Positions 27,046 to 35,074 of a DNA stretch of 64,000 bases are shown piece by piece (position 1 is the stretch's first letter; every line of letters starts with the position of its first letter). The translations under genes were made by a program, and so were the position numbers. The notes under the pieces were generated by a model, which saw only the letters and a program-made list of their open reading frames with translations, was not told the DNA's origin and ran no database searches. The DNA is from Betaproteobacteria bacterium (GTDB lineage Bacteria; Pseudomonadota; Gammaproteobacteria; Burkholderiales; SG8-39): assembly GCA_022340285.1 (NCBI GenBank), contig JAJDOG010000082.1, positions 1 to 64,000 of the forward strand, in the 5' to 3' direction.

Positions 27046-27894
27046 ATGACTAAAACACTGATTCGTGTAGGGAATAAGGAGCCCGCGGCACCCGCCGCGG
27101 CGACCGGCCGCGCAGGACGCGCCGGAGGCTTGCCGAGCGCGGCACTGGACGACCTGTACAGCCGCCTCGCGCCACCGCCAGCGATGAACGACGGTGCGCC
27201 GCCGGAGCACCAGAGCCTGCGCGGACTCGTCGCGTGGGGCTGGGAAAAGGCGCGCGAGCACACGCCGGACGCACATCGCTACCTGCTCGTGTTGCGATTC
27301 GCGCTCCTCAATCTGGTGGGGTTCGCGCTGCTCGGCGCCGCCTACGCGCAAGGCCTGGTGCACAACGTCATCGATGCCGACCGCACGTATCTCTCCGTCC
27401 TGATCTTCCTCGTCTTCCTGGGAGGGCTCGCGATCTGCGCGCGCAAGGTCTGGCAGACGAGCTGCGAGCTGAACAGCCTGCGGGCGCGCGATGCCGCGGT
27501 GGCGTCGCCGGCCATGCGCCACCTCGCGCCGCTGCTCGGGCGCACCGCCGAAAGCCGGGGCAACCTCGCCAATGCGGTGCGTCTGCGCCTGTCGCACCGG
27601 ATCGCGATCGTCCGCAACATCGCGAACACGCTCGTGCTGCTCGGGCTCATCGGCACGGTGCTCGGTTTCATCATCGCATTGTCGGGGGTCGATCCGGAGC
27701 GTGTCGCGGACATCGAGGCGATCGCTCCGATGGTCTCCACGCTGATCCGCGGGATGTCGACGGCGCTCTACACGACGCTGGTCGGCGCGATCCTGAACGT
27801 CTGGCTGACCGCCAATCATCAGCTGCTTGCAAGCGGGACGGTGAAGCTGATCGCCGCGGTGGTCGAGCGGGCGGAAGACCATGCGCGAGACTGA
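27046..27894 (+). CDS. MotA/TolQ/ExbB-like proton-channel subunit
   Basis: This 282-residue membrane protein has a 70-residue hydrophilic, Ala/Pro-rich N-terminus. Hydrophobic segments lie at about 80-104, 114-132, 191-213 and 241-260. The last two, with NTLVLLGLIGTVLGFIIAL and MSTALYTTLVGAILNVWL, follow the MotA/TolQ/ExbB pattern (G-x-G/T-x-x-G followed by an A-L-x-T-T-x-x-G helix). These helices form the proton path in 5:2 stators. It overlaps the next gene by 14 bp. Neither flagellar, Tol nor TonB genes are near, so its role is open. Confidence 0.8.
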   Translation: MTKTLIRVGNKEPAAPAAATGRAGRAGGLPSAALDDLYSRLAPPPAMNDGAPPEHQSLRGLVAWGWEKAREHTPDAHRYLLVLRFALLNLVGFALLGAAYAQGLVHNVIDADRTYLSVLIFLVFLGGLAICARKVWQTSCELNSLRARDAAVASPAMRHLAPLLGRTAESRGNLANAVRLRLSHRIAIVRNIANTLVLLGLIGTVLGFIIALSGVDPERVADIEAIAPMVSTLIRGMSTALYTTLVGAILNVWLTANHQLLASGTVKLIAAVVERAEDHARD

Positions 27895-28513
27895 CCTCTT
27901 CGACGACGAGAGCGGGGCCACCGTGTTCCGCGACGTCATCATGCTGGCGCTCGCCGGCTTCGTAATGCTGGTGCTGCTGCTTCTGCCGCACCTCAATCCG
28001 CGCGCGAAGACGGAGGACACGGCGCGCAGCCCGGGCAACGTCATCGTCGAGGCGCGCTGGCCGGACGACATGGATGCCGACGTGGACCTGTGGGTGCAGG
28101 CGCCGGGCGACGTGCCGGTGGGCTACTCCAACGCCGCGGGGGCGGTCTTCAATCTGCTGCGCGACGACCTGGGCCGGACCGCCGACCTGACCGGGCTCAA
28201 CTACGAGTTCTCTTACAGCCGCGGGGTGCCTGCCGGTGAGTACACGGTCAATGCGCATCTCTACCGCAACCATGACAAGCGCACCATCCCCGTCACGGTC
28301 GTCGTCAGCGTCAAGGGCGGCGTCAACGACGCAGCCAAGCAGATCCTGGCCAGCAAGATCGAGCTCGCGCGCGACGGCGAGGAGCGCACGGTCTTCCGTT
28401 TCAAGCTGGACGACCACGGCAAGCTTGTGCGCGGCAGCGTGCACGATCTGCCCAAGCCGCTCCGGTCGGCGCGCGGACAACCTGTGCCGAACACGCAAGG
28501 AAGCGCACAATGA
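27881..28513 (+). CDS. ExbD/MotB-like single-pass protein with a novel periplasmic domain
   Basis: A single hydrophobic segment (about 16-36) reads FRDVIMLALAGFVML. Asp18 aligns with the proton-carrying Asp of ExbD (FIDVMLVL) and MotB. After it come about 170 periplasmic residues: a beta-rich domain with DADVDLWVQAPGDVPVGYSN and LPAGEYTVNAHLYRN-like strands, recalling DUF2135-type beta-sandwich domains rather than OmpA or ExbD domains. The family match is from pattern only. It overlaps the channel gene by 14 bp and the next gene by 4 bp (ATGA). The likely role is the B subunit of an uncharacterised stator. Confidence 0.72.
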   Translation: MRETDLFDDESGATVFRDVIMLALAGFVMLVLLLLPHLNPRAKTEDTARSPGNVIVEARWPDDMDADVDLWVQAPGDVPVGYSNAAGAVFNLLRDDLGRTADLTGLNYEFSYSRGVPAGEYTVNAHLYRNHDKRTIPVTVVVSVKGGVNDAAKQILASKIELARDGEERTVFRFKLDDHGKLVRGSVHDLPKPLRSARGQPVPNTQGSAQ

Positions 28514-29043
28514 ACCAGATCCTGAACCTCTTCGGCGCGTCGCTGGGCCTGGCGACCGCGCTTGCTGCCATCGCAATCTGGTCGCCGCGCGCCCTGTGGA
28601 TCAAGGTGGGCGCGCTCGCGATCACCACGCTCTTCGTCCCGGTGGCGTACGTGAGCGTCATCGAGTTGCTGAGCCGCCCCAAGCCTGTCGCACTCGAATG
28701 GAGCCGCGCCAATCTCGCCGAGGCCAAGGTGCTAGGCGCCGACCTGCGCGAAGGCGAGAGCATCTACCTTCTCCTGCGCGTGCCCGAGGTCGACGAGCCG
28801 CGGTTCTACATGCTTCCATGGGACCGGAAGCTCGCGGAGCAGTTGCAGAAGGCGCAGCGCGAAGCGACCCAGCAGGGGACGGACGTGCGTGCAAAGAACC
28901 TGTTCAGGAACGGGCCGGAGCGCGACCAGCAGCCGGTGTTCTACGCCCGGCCGCAGGAAGCGCGACCTCCCAAGAGCCCGCCTACCTACCAGCCCTTCGT
29001 CTTCGAGTCCGGCACCCGGCCCGGCGGTCGCGAAGGCGGGTGA
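28510..29043 (+). CDS. Third subunit of the stator-like cluster, membrane protein of unknown function
   Basis: The ATG overlaps the previous stop (ATGA), so it is translationally coupled. The 177-residue protein has two hydrophobic segments (about 8-26 and 32-50), then a soluble domain with REGESIYLLLRVPEVDEPRFY and MLPWDRKLAEQLQKAQRE. The C-terminus is rich in Pro and Arg (FYARPQEARPPKSPPTYQPF). I do not recognise a family. Its fixed place after the two stator-like genes suggests it docks to, or is acted on by, the complex. Confidence 0.7.
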   Translation: MNQILNLFGASLGLATALAAIAIWSPRALWIKVGALAITTLFVPVAYVSVIELLSRPKPVALEWSRANLAEAKVLGADLREGESIYLLLRVPEVDEPRFYMLPWDRKLAEQLQKAQREATQQGTDVRAKNLFRNGPERDQQPVFYARPQEARPPKSPPTYQPFVFESGTRPGGREGG

Positions 29044-29141
29044 CGCCACGCGCCGGTGGCGTCGGTCACCGCGTGGTACGGTGCGCCGAAGGACGCGCAC
29101 AGTCGTGCGCGCCGGTCGATCGACCTCTCGGGAGACGCGCC

Positions 29142-29627
29142 ATGGAATCGCTCACCGCGCTGGGCAGTGTGGTCGGGAAGCTCCTCAGTGAACGTGGGGA
29201 AACAATCGGGGCCGCCGAGTCCTCCGCGGGCGGATTGATCAACGCAACGCTTGTCGCCGTGCCCGGCGCTTCTGCGTATTACCTGGGTGGGGGCATCGTC
29301 TACACCGTCGCGGGCCGCTCGGCGCTGCTGGGGATCAGCGCGCAGGACATGTCGCATACGCGCTCGTCGACCGAAACCTTCGCGAAGCTGCTGGCGGAAC
29401 GCGTCCGTGCCAATCTCGGCGCCACCTGGGGTCTCGGGGAGACGGGCGCCAGCGGTCCGAGCGGGAACCGCTATGGCGATGCGCCCGGTCATGCATGCAT
29501 TGCGGTGTGTGGTCCGGTCGAGGCGGTGATCACGCTGGAGACGGGAAGCGCGGACCGGGAGGCCAACATGTGGGTCTACGCGCGCAAGGCGATCGAGTTG
29601 CTCGAGTCCTGCCTGCGCAAGGCGTGA
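29142..29627 (+). CDS. CinA C-terminal-type protein (PncC nicotinamide-nucleotide amidase family)
   Basis: This 161-residue protein corresponds to the stand-alone C-terminal domain of CinA. Family marks are GETIGAAESSAGGLINATLV near the N-terminus, YYLGGGIVYT, and GLGETGASGPSGNRYG, where CinA proteins usually have GxAGPxGG. The amidase hydrolyses nicotinamide mononucleotide in NAD recycling. The usual 'TGxAGP' is ETGASGP here, so activity is probable but not certain. It starts 98 bp after the stator-like cluster and converges on the aldolase-like gene. Confidence 0.82.
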   Translation: MESLTALGSVVGKLLSERGETIGAAESSAGGLINATLVAVPGASAYYLGGGIVYTVAGRSALLGISAQDMSHTRSSTETFAKLLAERVRANLGATWGLGETGASGPSGNRYGDAPGHACIAVCGPVEAVITLETGSADREANMWVYARKAIELLESCLRKA

Positions 29628-29652
29628 GAAGGAAGGCGCTGCCCGCGCGGGA

Positions 29653-30420
29653 TCAGTCGGCGTAGCCCGGCATCTCCCGGTCGAGCACCCGCATCATCGC
29701 CTCGAAGTACAGGCGCTCGCGCTCCGGGCGCGGATGACGTTCGTTGTCGGGCGGTGCCTGCACTCGCGCGACGATCTCGTCGGACAGCACCTCGAGCGGC
29801 CGGCCAGTGCCCATGGCCAGCACCTGGGTGCGGCACACGCGCTCGAGCTTGTAGAGCCGGCGGTACGCCTGCGCAACGGTGTCTCCGGTCACGAGCACGC
29901 CGTGGTTCTTCATGAAGAGGACATGCTTGTCGCCGAGCAGCATTGCCAGACGCTCACCCTCTTCGAGAGACTCCGCGGTCCCGGTGTAGGTGTCGTCGTA
30001 GGCGACGTGGCCGTGGAAAAACGCCGCAGTCTGGTTGACCGGCAGAAGGCGGTTGTCCTGCAGGCTGTTGAGCGCAACCGCCCAGGTCTGGTGCGTGTGC
30101 ATCACGACGCGCGCACCGCAGATTCGATGGATAGGCGCGTGAATGCATTGCGCGGACAGCTCGACGACGCCCTCGCCCTCGAGCGTCGTCCCCGACTCGT
30201 CGAACACGATCATGTCGCTCGCCCGCGCTTCGGACCAATGCAGGCCGAAGGGCAGGATCAGGTACCGGTCGTCGCAGCCCGGGACGGTCACCGTGAAATG
30301 GTTGTCGATGCCTTCCTCGAGCTCGTCCCGCACGGCCAAGCGGTGCGCGGCAGCGAGGTGAATCTTCGCCTGCGTGACGGGATCGACTGCGCGCGAGGCG
30401 GATAGCGAATGAACGGACAT
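29653..30420 (-). CDS. Class II aldolase/adducin-family protein
   Basis: The 255-residue protein has the zinc-site histidines of the family: H108-T-H110 in VVMHTHQTW and H173 in MKNHGVLVTG. A substrate-binding GIDNHFTVTVPG segment lies near residue 37. Members cleave or epimerise sugar phosphates such as fuculose or ribulose phosphate, or act on other small hydroxy-acids. The N-terminal half matches the subgroup often called 'aldolase' in catabolic loci of betaproteobacteria. It is a single gene, divergent from the Mrr-like gene 149 bp away. Substrate unknown. Confidence 0.87.
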   Translation of the reverse strand: MSVHSLSASRAVDPVTQAKIHLAAAHRLAVRDELEEGIDNHFTVTVPGCDDRYLILPFGLHWSEARASDMIVFDESGTTLEGEGVVELSAQCIHAPIHRICGARVVMHTHQTWAVALNSLQDNRLLPVNQTAAFFHGHVAYDDTYTGTAESLEEGERLAMLLGDKHVLFMKNHGVLVTGDTVAQAYRRLYKLERVCRTQVLAMGTGRPLEVLSDEIVARVQAPPDNERHPRPERERLYFEAMMRVLDREMPGYAD

Positions 30421-30569
30421 GGCGGTCTCTCGGGATCGAGGTGCGGACGGAAAACACGCTGATCATCCGCCCGTCCCGGGTCCGGCGCAACCGTCCGCTC
30501 GGTCGTCGTCTGAGAGTCGCGACGGTGCTACATTCGCACGCTCCGAAGCGCCTTCTCGCCGGGAAGTTC

Positions 30570-31148
30570 ATGAAGTTCCGGATGCACGAAAACTCGTTGT
30601 TCGCCATCCTCCTGCGTTCGCCGTGGTGGATCAGCTTCGCCATCGCAGCGGCCATCACGACGGTGGCAGCGTTCTTCGTGCCGGCAGCCTACGCAGTGAT
30701 CGCCAGCCTGCCGTTCCTGGTGATCGGCGGCATCGCCGGATGGCGGCAGCTGCGTGCGCCGAGCGCCGCGCGGATCGGGCGGACCCTGGAGGCGGTGCGC
30801 GGGATGTCGTGGAGCGATTTCTCCGGCGCGCTGGAAGACGCTTTTCGTCGCGACGGCTACACCGTCAGCCGGCTCGACGGCGCCGCGGCCGACTTTGTCA
30901 TGACCAAGGCAGGACGCATGTCGCTAGTCGGCTGCAAGCGCTGGAAGGCCGCGCGCACCGGCATCGAGCCGCTCCGTGACCTCGATGCGGCGCGTCGCGC
31001 GCGCGACGCGCACGAATGCATCTATGTTGCGACGGGCGATTTCACCGACAACGCGCGTGCATTCGCAAGCGAGAAGAAGATCCGGGTCGTGGATGTCGCG
31101 GAGCTTGCGAAGATGCTGCCGCGAGCGGGGCGTGAGATGCCCCGCTAG
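30570..31148 (+). CDS. Membrane-anchored Mrr-like (PD-(D/E)xK) protein
   Basis: The start at 30570 is chosen since the upstream extension is basic, low complexity and lies in the divergent promoter region. In 192 residues there are two hydrophobic segments (about 18-38 and 40-57), then an Mrr-type nuclease fold. E89 and D108 (AAADFV) precede G121-C-K123 (LVGCKRW), where typical Mrr proteins have QxK. This follows the E...D...(Q/E)xK order of restriction-like nucleases, with the middle Gln lost. It may bind rather than cut DNA. It converges on parA with a 4-bp overlap. Confidence 0.75.
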   Translation: MKFRMHENSLFAILLRSPWWISFAIAAAITTVAAFFVPAAYAVIASLPFLVIGGIAGWRQLRAPSAARIGRTLEAVRGMSWSDFSGALEDAFRRDGYTVSRLDGAAADFVMTKAGRMSLVGCKRWKAARTGIEPLRDLDAARRARDAHECIYVATGDFTDNARAFASEKKIRVVDVAELAKMLPRAGREMPR

Positions 31149-31864
31149 AACGCCGCCTGCTTCCGCGCTTCGGAGAGATCCACGACTCTCCGGTCGGTCA
31201 TGATCGCGCGGGGCGCCATGTGGCTATCGAGCCAGCGGACCACGGGCAGGAACTCCTCGCGTTCCGCCGTGGTGGCGAACGCGTCCATGTCGAACACCCC
31301 CATACCCTGTTCGGCGGCGCGAATGTAGGTATCGGAGTCGCTGATCCGGGTGAGGAAGGGCAGGCTCAGGGATCGCAGGAACCGCTCGAGCGGCTCGTAC
31401 ACCGGCATGGAGCTCCGCACCCGGTTGGCCAGGACCGCGATCTTGATGTTTCTCGCGCGCACCCGGCCGAGCAGCAGCAGGTTCTTGAGGAAGTCCGCCG
31501 TCGCATGAACATCGATTGACGAAGGTCCGACAGGGATGACCACCATATCGGCCTTTGCGACCACGTCCTGCAGCAATAAACCCTTGACGCCGCCCGGGGC
31601 ATCGATGAGCTGGATGTCCGTTTCGGCCGGCACCCAGGTTTGCAGCGTGCGGAGCAGGTGAGCCTTCTGGGGCGTGCCGTTGGCGCCGTGAATCCGAGTG
31701 AGGTGCTGTGGACGCAACTTCAGCCATTGCAGGCTGGAGCCCTGCGGGTCGTAGTCCTGGATCGCTACTCGAGCATTGGCGGCGGCGTAATAGCTTGCGA
31801 TGTTGGTCGCGACGGTCGTCTTCCCGCAACCGCCCTTCGAATTGATGACCAGTATCGTCCGCAT
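31145..31864 (-). CDS. Lone ParA-family ATPase
   Basis: The 239-residue protein carries the deviant Walker A motif K10-G-G-C-G-K-T-T17 and Walker B-like IQLIDAPGG. It ends in a family-typical DxxxYxxAAEQGMGVFDMD. No parB gene or parS-like site is adjacent, and no helix-turn-helix precedes the ATPase, so it resembles the short ParA/MipZ-type positioning proteins rather than plasmid SopA. The start lies upstream of two TCCTTAAG repeats at 31895-31902 and 31921-31928 that could be an operator. Cargo unknown. Confidence 0.85.
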   Translation of the reverse strand: MRTILVINSKGGCGKTTVATNIASYYAAANARVAIQDYDPQGSSLQWLKLRPQHLTRIHGANGTPQKAHLLRTLQTWVPAETDIQLIDAPGGVKGLLLQDVVAKADMVVIPVGPSSIDVHATADFLKNLLLLGRVRARNIKIAVLANRVRSSMPVYEPLERFLRSLSLPFLTRISDSDTYIRAAEQGMGVFDMDAFATTAEREEFLPVVRWLDSHMAPRAIMTDRRVVDLSEARKQAAF

Positions 31865-32080
31865 GTTCGACCCCGCCCGATCGTGTAATGCGAGTCCTTA
31901 AGCATCAGCCATGCCGATTCTCCTTAAGTTTCATCGTGGTGGGTGTGTTTATGTCACAGGTTCTCCCGGCTCGCACGCCCTCGCCCGGGCGATGTGACGC
32001 AGTTCTCGGACGCGTCGCCCGCGGGTCGCCGGTCCCAGCGTGGACGGCGGGGTCCGGAGGGTCCGTTATATAGTTCGCGC

Positions 32081-33064
32081 ATGGACTTTCGGACCCTCGG
32101 ACGCACCGGCGTGCGCGTCTCGCAGCTCTGTTTCGGGACCATGTCCTTCGGCGGGGACGCGGACGAGACGACCTCGGAGGAGATGTATCGCGCCTGCCGC
32201 GAGGCCGGCATCAATTTCATCGACACCGCGAACTCGTACAACGGTGGGCGCTCCGAGGAGATCCTCGGTCGCCTGATCCGCGGCCATCGCGAGGAGCTCG
32301 TGCTTGCCACCAAGTGCTTCAATCCCACCGGCAAGGACGTCAATGCGCGAGGCGGCTCGCGGCGGCACATCACGCGCGCGATCGACGAAAGCCTGAAACG
32401 GCTCGGCACCGATCGCGTCGAAGTGTTCTATCTGCACCAGTACGACGCGCGGACGCCGTTCGAGGAGTCGCTGCGCGCGCTGGAGGATCTCGTGCGCGCG
32501 GGCAAGATCCTCTACCCTGCGATCAGCAACTTCGCCGCCTGGCAGATCCAGAGATGCATCGGTATCCAGGACGCGCACGGCTGGGCGCGCGTCCAGGTCA
32601 TTCAGCCCATGTACAACCTGGTCAAGCGCCAGGCGGAGGTGGAGATCCTGCCGATGGCCGAGGCGAACGGCGTTGCGGTCGTTCCTTATGGTCCGACGGG
32701 CGGCGGATTGTTATCGGGGAAGTACGAGCAGAAGCAGCAACCCGCGACCGGGCGCCTGGCGCAGAACGCGCAATACCGGGCGCGGTACGGCGAGGACTGG
32801 ATGCACGAGACCGCAGGCGGTTTTGCGGCGTTTTGCAAGTCGCGGAGCGTGCACCCTGTGAGCATGGCCGTCGCGTGGGTCGGTAGCCATCCAGGCGTCA
32901 CCGCGCCGATCATCGGCGCACGCAACCTCGACCAGCTTCGCGCCTCGCTCGATGCGGTGAAGGTTGCCATGACTCCCGAGCTTCGCGCGGAGATTGCGGC
33001 GCTGTCGCGCACGCCGCCGCCTGCCACCGATCGGCTCGAAGAGATCAAGCCGAACCAGGTCTAG
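32081..33064 (+). CDS. Aldo-keto reductase
   Basis: The 327-residue protein contains the AKR tetrad: D48 (FIDTANSY), Y53, K78 (LATKCF) and H119 (VFYLHQYD). The NAD(P)H-binding C-terminal segment is PIIGARNLDQLRASLDA. It would reduce a carbonyl compound or oxidise the alcohol in the cytoplasm. Its shape is close to YghZ/Tas-type and 'potassium-channel beta' AKRs. The start at 32081 follows a TATATA-like sequence with no clear ribosome-binding site. The stop overlaps the convergent DUF502 gene by 4 bp. Confidence 0.9.
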   Translation: MDFRTLGRTGVRVSQLCFGTMSFGGDADETTSEEMYRACREAGINFIDTANSYNGGRSEEILGRLIRGHREELVLATKCFNPTGKDVNARGGSRRHITRAIDESLKRLGTDRVEVFYLHQYDARTPFEESLRALEDLVRAGKILYPAISNFAAWQIQRCIGIQDAHGWARVQVIQPMYNLVKRQAEVEILPMAEANGVAVVPYGPTGGGLLSGKYEQKQQPATGRLAQNAQYRARYGEDWMHETAGGFAAFCKSRSVHPVSMAVAWVGSHPGVTAPIIGARNLDQLRASLDAVKVAMTPELRAEIAALSRTPPPATDRLEEIKPNQV

Positions 33065-33714
33065 GCCTTTGCGACGTCGCCCAACCCGGGCGGTGAAGAG
33101 ATTCCCATCGATATATACGTGCTGGTGAGGCGCTCCACGCCGATTCCGGCAGGCTTCACCCACTCCTCGGGCACGTAGAGGAGCCCGCCACCGAACGGCA
33201 CGGGTGCCGTGGGAATGAGCACGGCGCGATAGGGTTTGCCGTCCAGCGTGACAGTTTCCGGGCTCGGCATGAGCGCAAGCGCAGCGGCGCCACCCTCGCC
33301 GCCGAAAAAGCACCAGACCGTGGTCATCGTGTCGAGAGTCGCGACATCCTTATCCTTGCGGTCGAGCAGCGCCACGAACTTGCTTGCCACGTCGTAGAGC
33401 CGACCGACCACCGGAATGGGACCAACGATCGCGGTGACAAGCGACATGATGCGTCCCTTCAGTCGCGTTCGCACGATCATGCCGAGCACGTAGATCGCTG
33501 CAATGAGGATCAGCAATCCGAGGGCGTAAGCCGCGGCCGGCTGCGCGACGAACTGGAAGCCGAGGTTCGCGAGCAGGTTGCCGACGGTGCTTCCCGGCCC
33601 GAGAAACCTCGCGATGAAGGTCGCCAGCCAGGCGACGAGGCCAAGGGTGAGCGCGAGGGGCAGGAGCGCGATGAAGCCCGCGGCGAGGCGGGCTAGATGG
33701 ATGTTGGCGTGCAT
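33061..33714 (-). CDS. DUF502 family inner-membrane protein
   Basis: The start at 33714 has GGAG 8 bp upstream, giving 217 residues. Two hydrophobic segments occupy about residues 8-33 and 55-80, with GPGSTVGNLL between them. The conserved cytoplasmic block follows: PIPVVGRLYDVASKF, then FFGGEGGAAALALMPSPET and VPFGGGLLYVPEEWV, which are DUF502 hallmarks. Function in bacteria is unknown; plant homologues (COV) influence vascular patterning. It converges on the aldo-keto reductase gene. Confidence 0.88.
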   Translation of the reverse strand: MHANIHLARLAAGFIALLPLALTLGLVAWLATFIARFLGPGSTVGNLLANLGFQFVAQPAAAYALGLLILIAAIYVLGMIVRTRLKGRIMSLVTAIVGPIPVVGRLYDVASKFVALLDRKDKDVATLDTMTTVWCFFGGEGGAAALALMPSPETVTLDGKPYRAVLIPTAPVPFGGGLLYVPEEWVKPAGIGVERLTSTYISMGISSPPGLGDVAKA

Positions 33715-33857
33715 GGCGTGGCTCCGAGCAAGGTGGCGTTGTGAGGATTCTGGCGTCCGCGGCGATTTGATCTGGCGCAATCCCGGCATGTCACGGAATG
33801 TTAGGGTAGATCTATGGGCTGATGCCGAAGAAAGACCGATAGAGAAAGAGGAAGGCC

Positions 33858-34172
33858 ATGTTCATCGTCATATGGAAATACGACGTCATGGAAGGCAAGA
33901 GCCGGCAGGATCTGATCGACGCGGCGAAAGCCGACGCGCAGGATTATCTTGGCGTTCCCGGACTGATCCAGAAAGCGTACGGCATCTCGCCGGATCACAA
34001 GTCGGTCAGCGAGATCTACCTGTGGAAGACCAAGGGCGACGCCGACAGATTCTTTGACCGCGAATGGGATGGCGCTGCCGGCCGTCGCTGGGAATCGGCG
34101 TTGATGACCCGGCAGGATCTCGAGGTCCCGGTGATCGCCGACAGCGAGTCGAAGCGGCTGGTCTCCGGCTAA
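33858..34172 (+). CDS. YdhR-like/dimeric alpha-beta barrel protein
   Basis: A good ribosome-binding site (GAGGAAGG) precedes this 104-residue protein. The pattern MFIVIWKYDV, a helix (RQDLIDAAKADAQDYL), VPGLIQKAYGIS, SEIYLWKTKGDADRFF is that of dimeric ferredoxin-like barrels such as YdhR and antibiotic-biosynthesis monooxygenases. Such proteins can act without cofactor or metal; activity here is unproven. It ends shortly before the convergent GNAT gene. Confidence 0.72.
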   Translation: MFIVIWKYDVMEGKSRQDLIDAAKADAQDYLGVPGLIQKAYGISPDHKSVSEIYLWKTKGDADRFFDREWDGAAGRRWESALMTRQDLEVPVIADSESKRLVSG

Positions 34173-34187
34173 CGGAGCCGGATCCTC

Positions 34188-34997
34188 TCAAGCGCGACGC
34201 GGCGGCGCGTAATTCTCGCGGATGTACGCCTCGCGGAATCCCATCCGTTGAATATTGCTGTAGGAATGTTGGGGGTCCCCCTCGACCGCCTCGCCCGTGG
34301 CCGTGACAACGAGGCGGCAGCCGAGATCCAGTGCGTCGATGATTCTGTGGCGCAGCAGTGCGCTCTGGCTTCCTTTGCCCCGATGTTGGGGAGCGGTCGA
34401 ACCGAAGTCGAGCCAGCCGGTGCCGTCTCGGACGAACAACCCGCCCGTCCCGACGACCTCGCCGTCGGCCACACTCACATACGCGCGCCAGCCCTCGGCA
34501 CGATCCAGACACGCAAGCCAGTTTGCGGACGCGTCGCCGAGATCGAACGCCGCCGCGGCAATGCGTCCGAACGCCGGCATATGCTCGGGTCCGGCGCGGC
34601 ACACGGTGACGGGCGAATCCACGCGCGGCGGCGCCTCGCGTCCACGCGTGAACTTCATCCAGCCGCGCGCTTTCTCGAGTGCCCGGTCGAGAAGCCACTG
34701 CCGAAGCGCTGGCGGCCGTGATTCCGGGTGGACGTGAATGAAGTAGCGCTGGACGCCGGCTGCACGATACCGCTCGATGATCGCGTCGACGGTTTCCGGA
34801 CGCGCGACATCTTCCACACCGAGCCCGATCGTGCGGTTCACGACGATTCCACTTGCGGGCACCTTGGCCGCGATCGATACCAGCGCCGTCCCGATCGCTT
34901 CGCACGCGAGGCCCAGTTCGCTTCTGATCTCGCCGGTAGCCGCGGCGTGCAGCGCCTCGATTTCAGCCCGTTCGATCGCTTCGAGCTCGATGGTCAC
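34188..34997 (-). CDS. GNAT-family N-acetyltransferase (GTG start)
   Basis: The GTG at 34997 is preceded by GAGGAGGAGG. The 269-residue protein has an N-terminal helical and alpha/beta part of about 130 residues, then a GNAT domain. Motif A for acetyl-CoA binding is QHRGKGSQSALL (about residue 210), after the strand GTGWLDFGSTAP. The C-terminal IQRMGFREAYIRENY is the usual end of the fold. Substrate unknown; the first half could bind it. The gene is single and divergent from the MetE-like gene. Confidence 0.85.
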   Translation of the reverse strand: MTIELEAIERAEIEALHAAATGEIRSELGLACEAIGTALVSIAAKVPASGIVVNRTIGLGVEDVARPETVDAIIERYRAAGVQRYFIHVHPESRPPALRQWLLDRALEKARGWMKFTRGREAPPRVDSPVTVCRAGPEHMPAFGRIAAAAFDLGDASANWLACLDRAEGWRAYVSVADGEVVGTGGLFVRDGTGWLDFGSTAPQHRGKGSQSALLRHRIIDALDLGCRLVVTATGEAVEGDPQHSYSNIQRMGFREAYIRENYAPPRRA

Positions 34998-35074
34998 GCC
35001 TCCTCCTCGTCCGGCGTCCTGGTCCCGAAAGCGTCACAATACTCCCTGCGGGCCACGCGACGGGAGCGGAGGGC

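Noticed and set aside
30441..30569. N-terminal extension of the Mrr-like gene
   Set aside because: Arg-rich, no membrane segment or motif, and it would occupy the divergent promoter region; the start at 30570 fits better.
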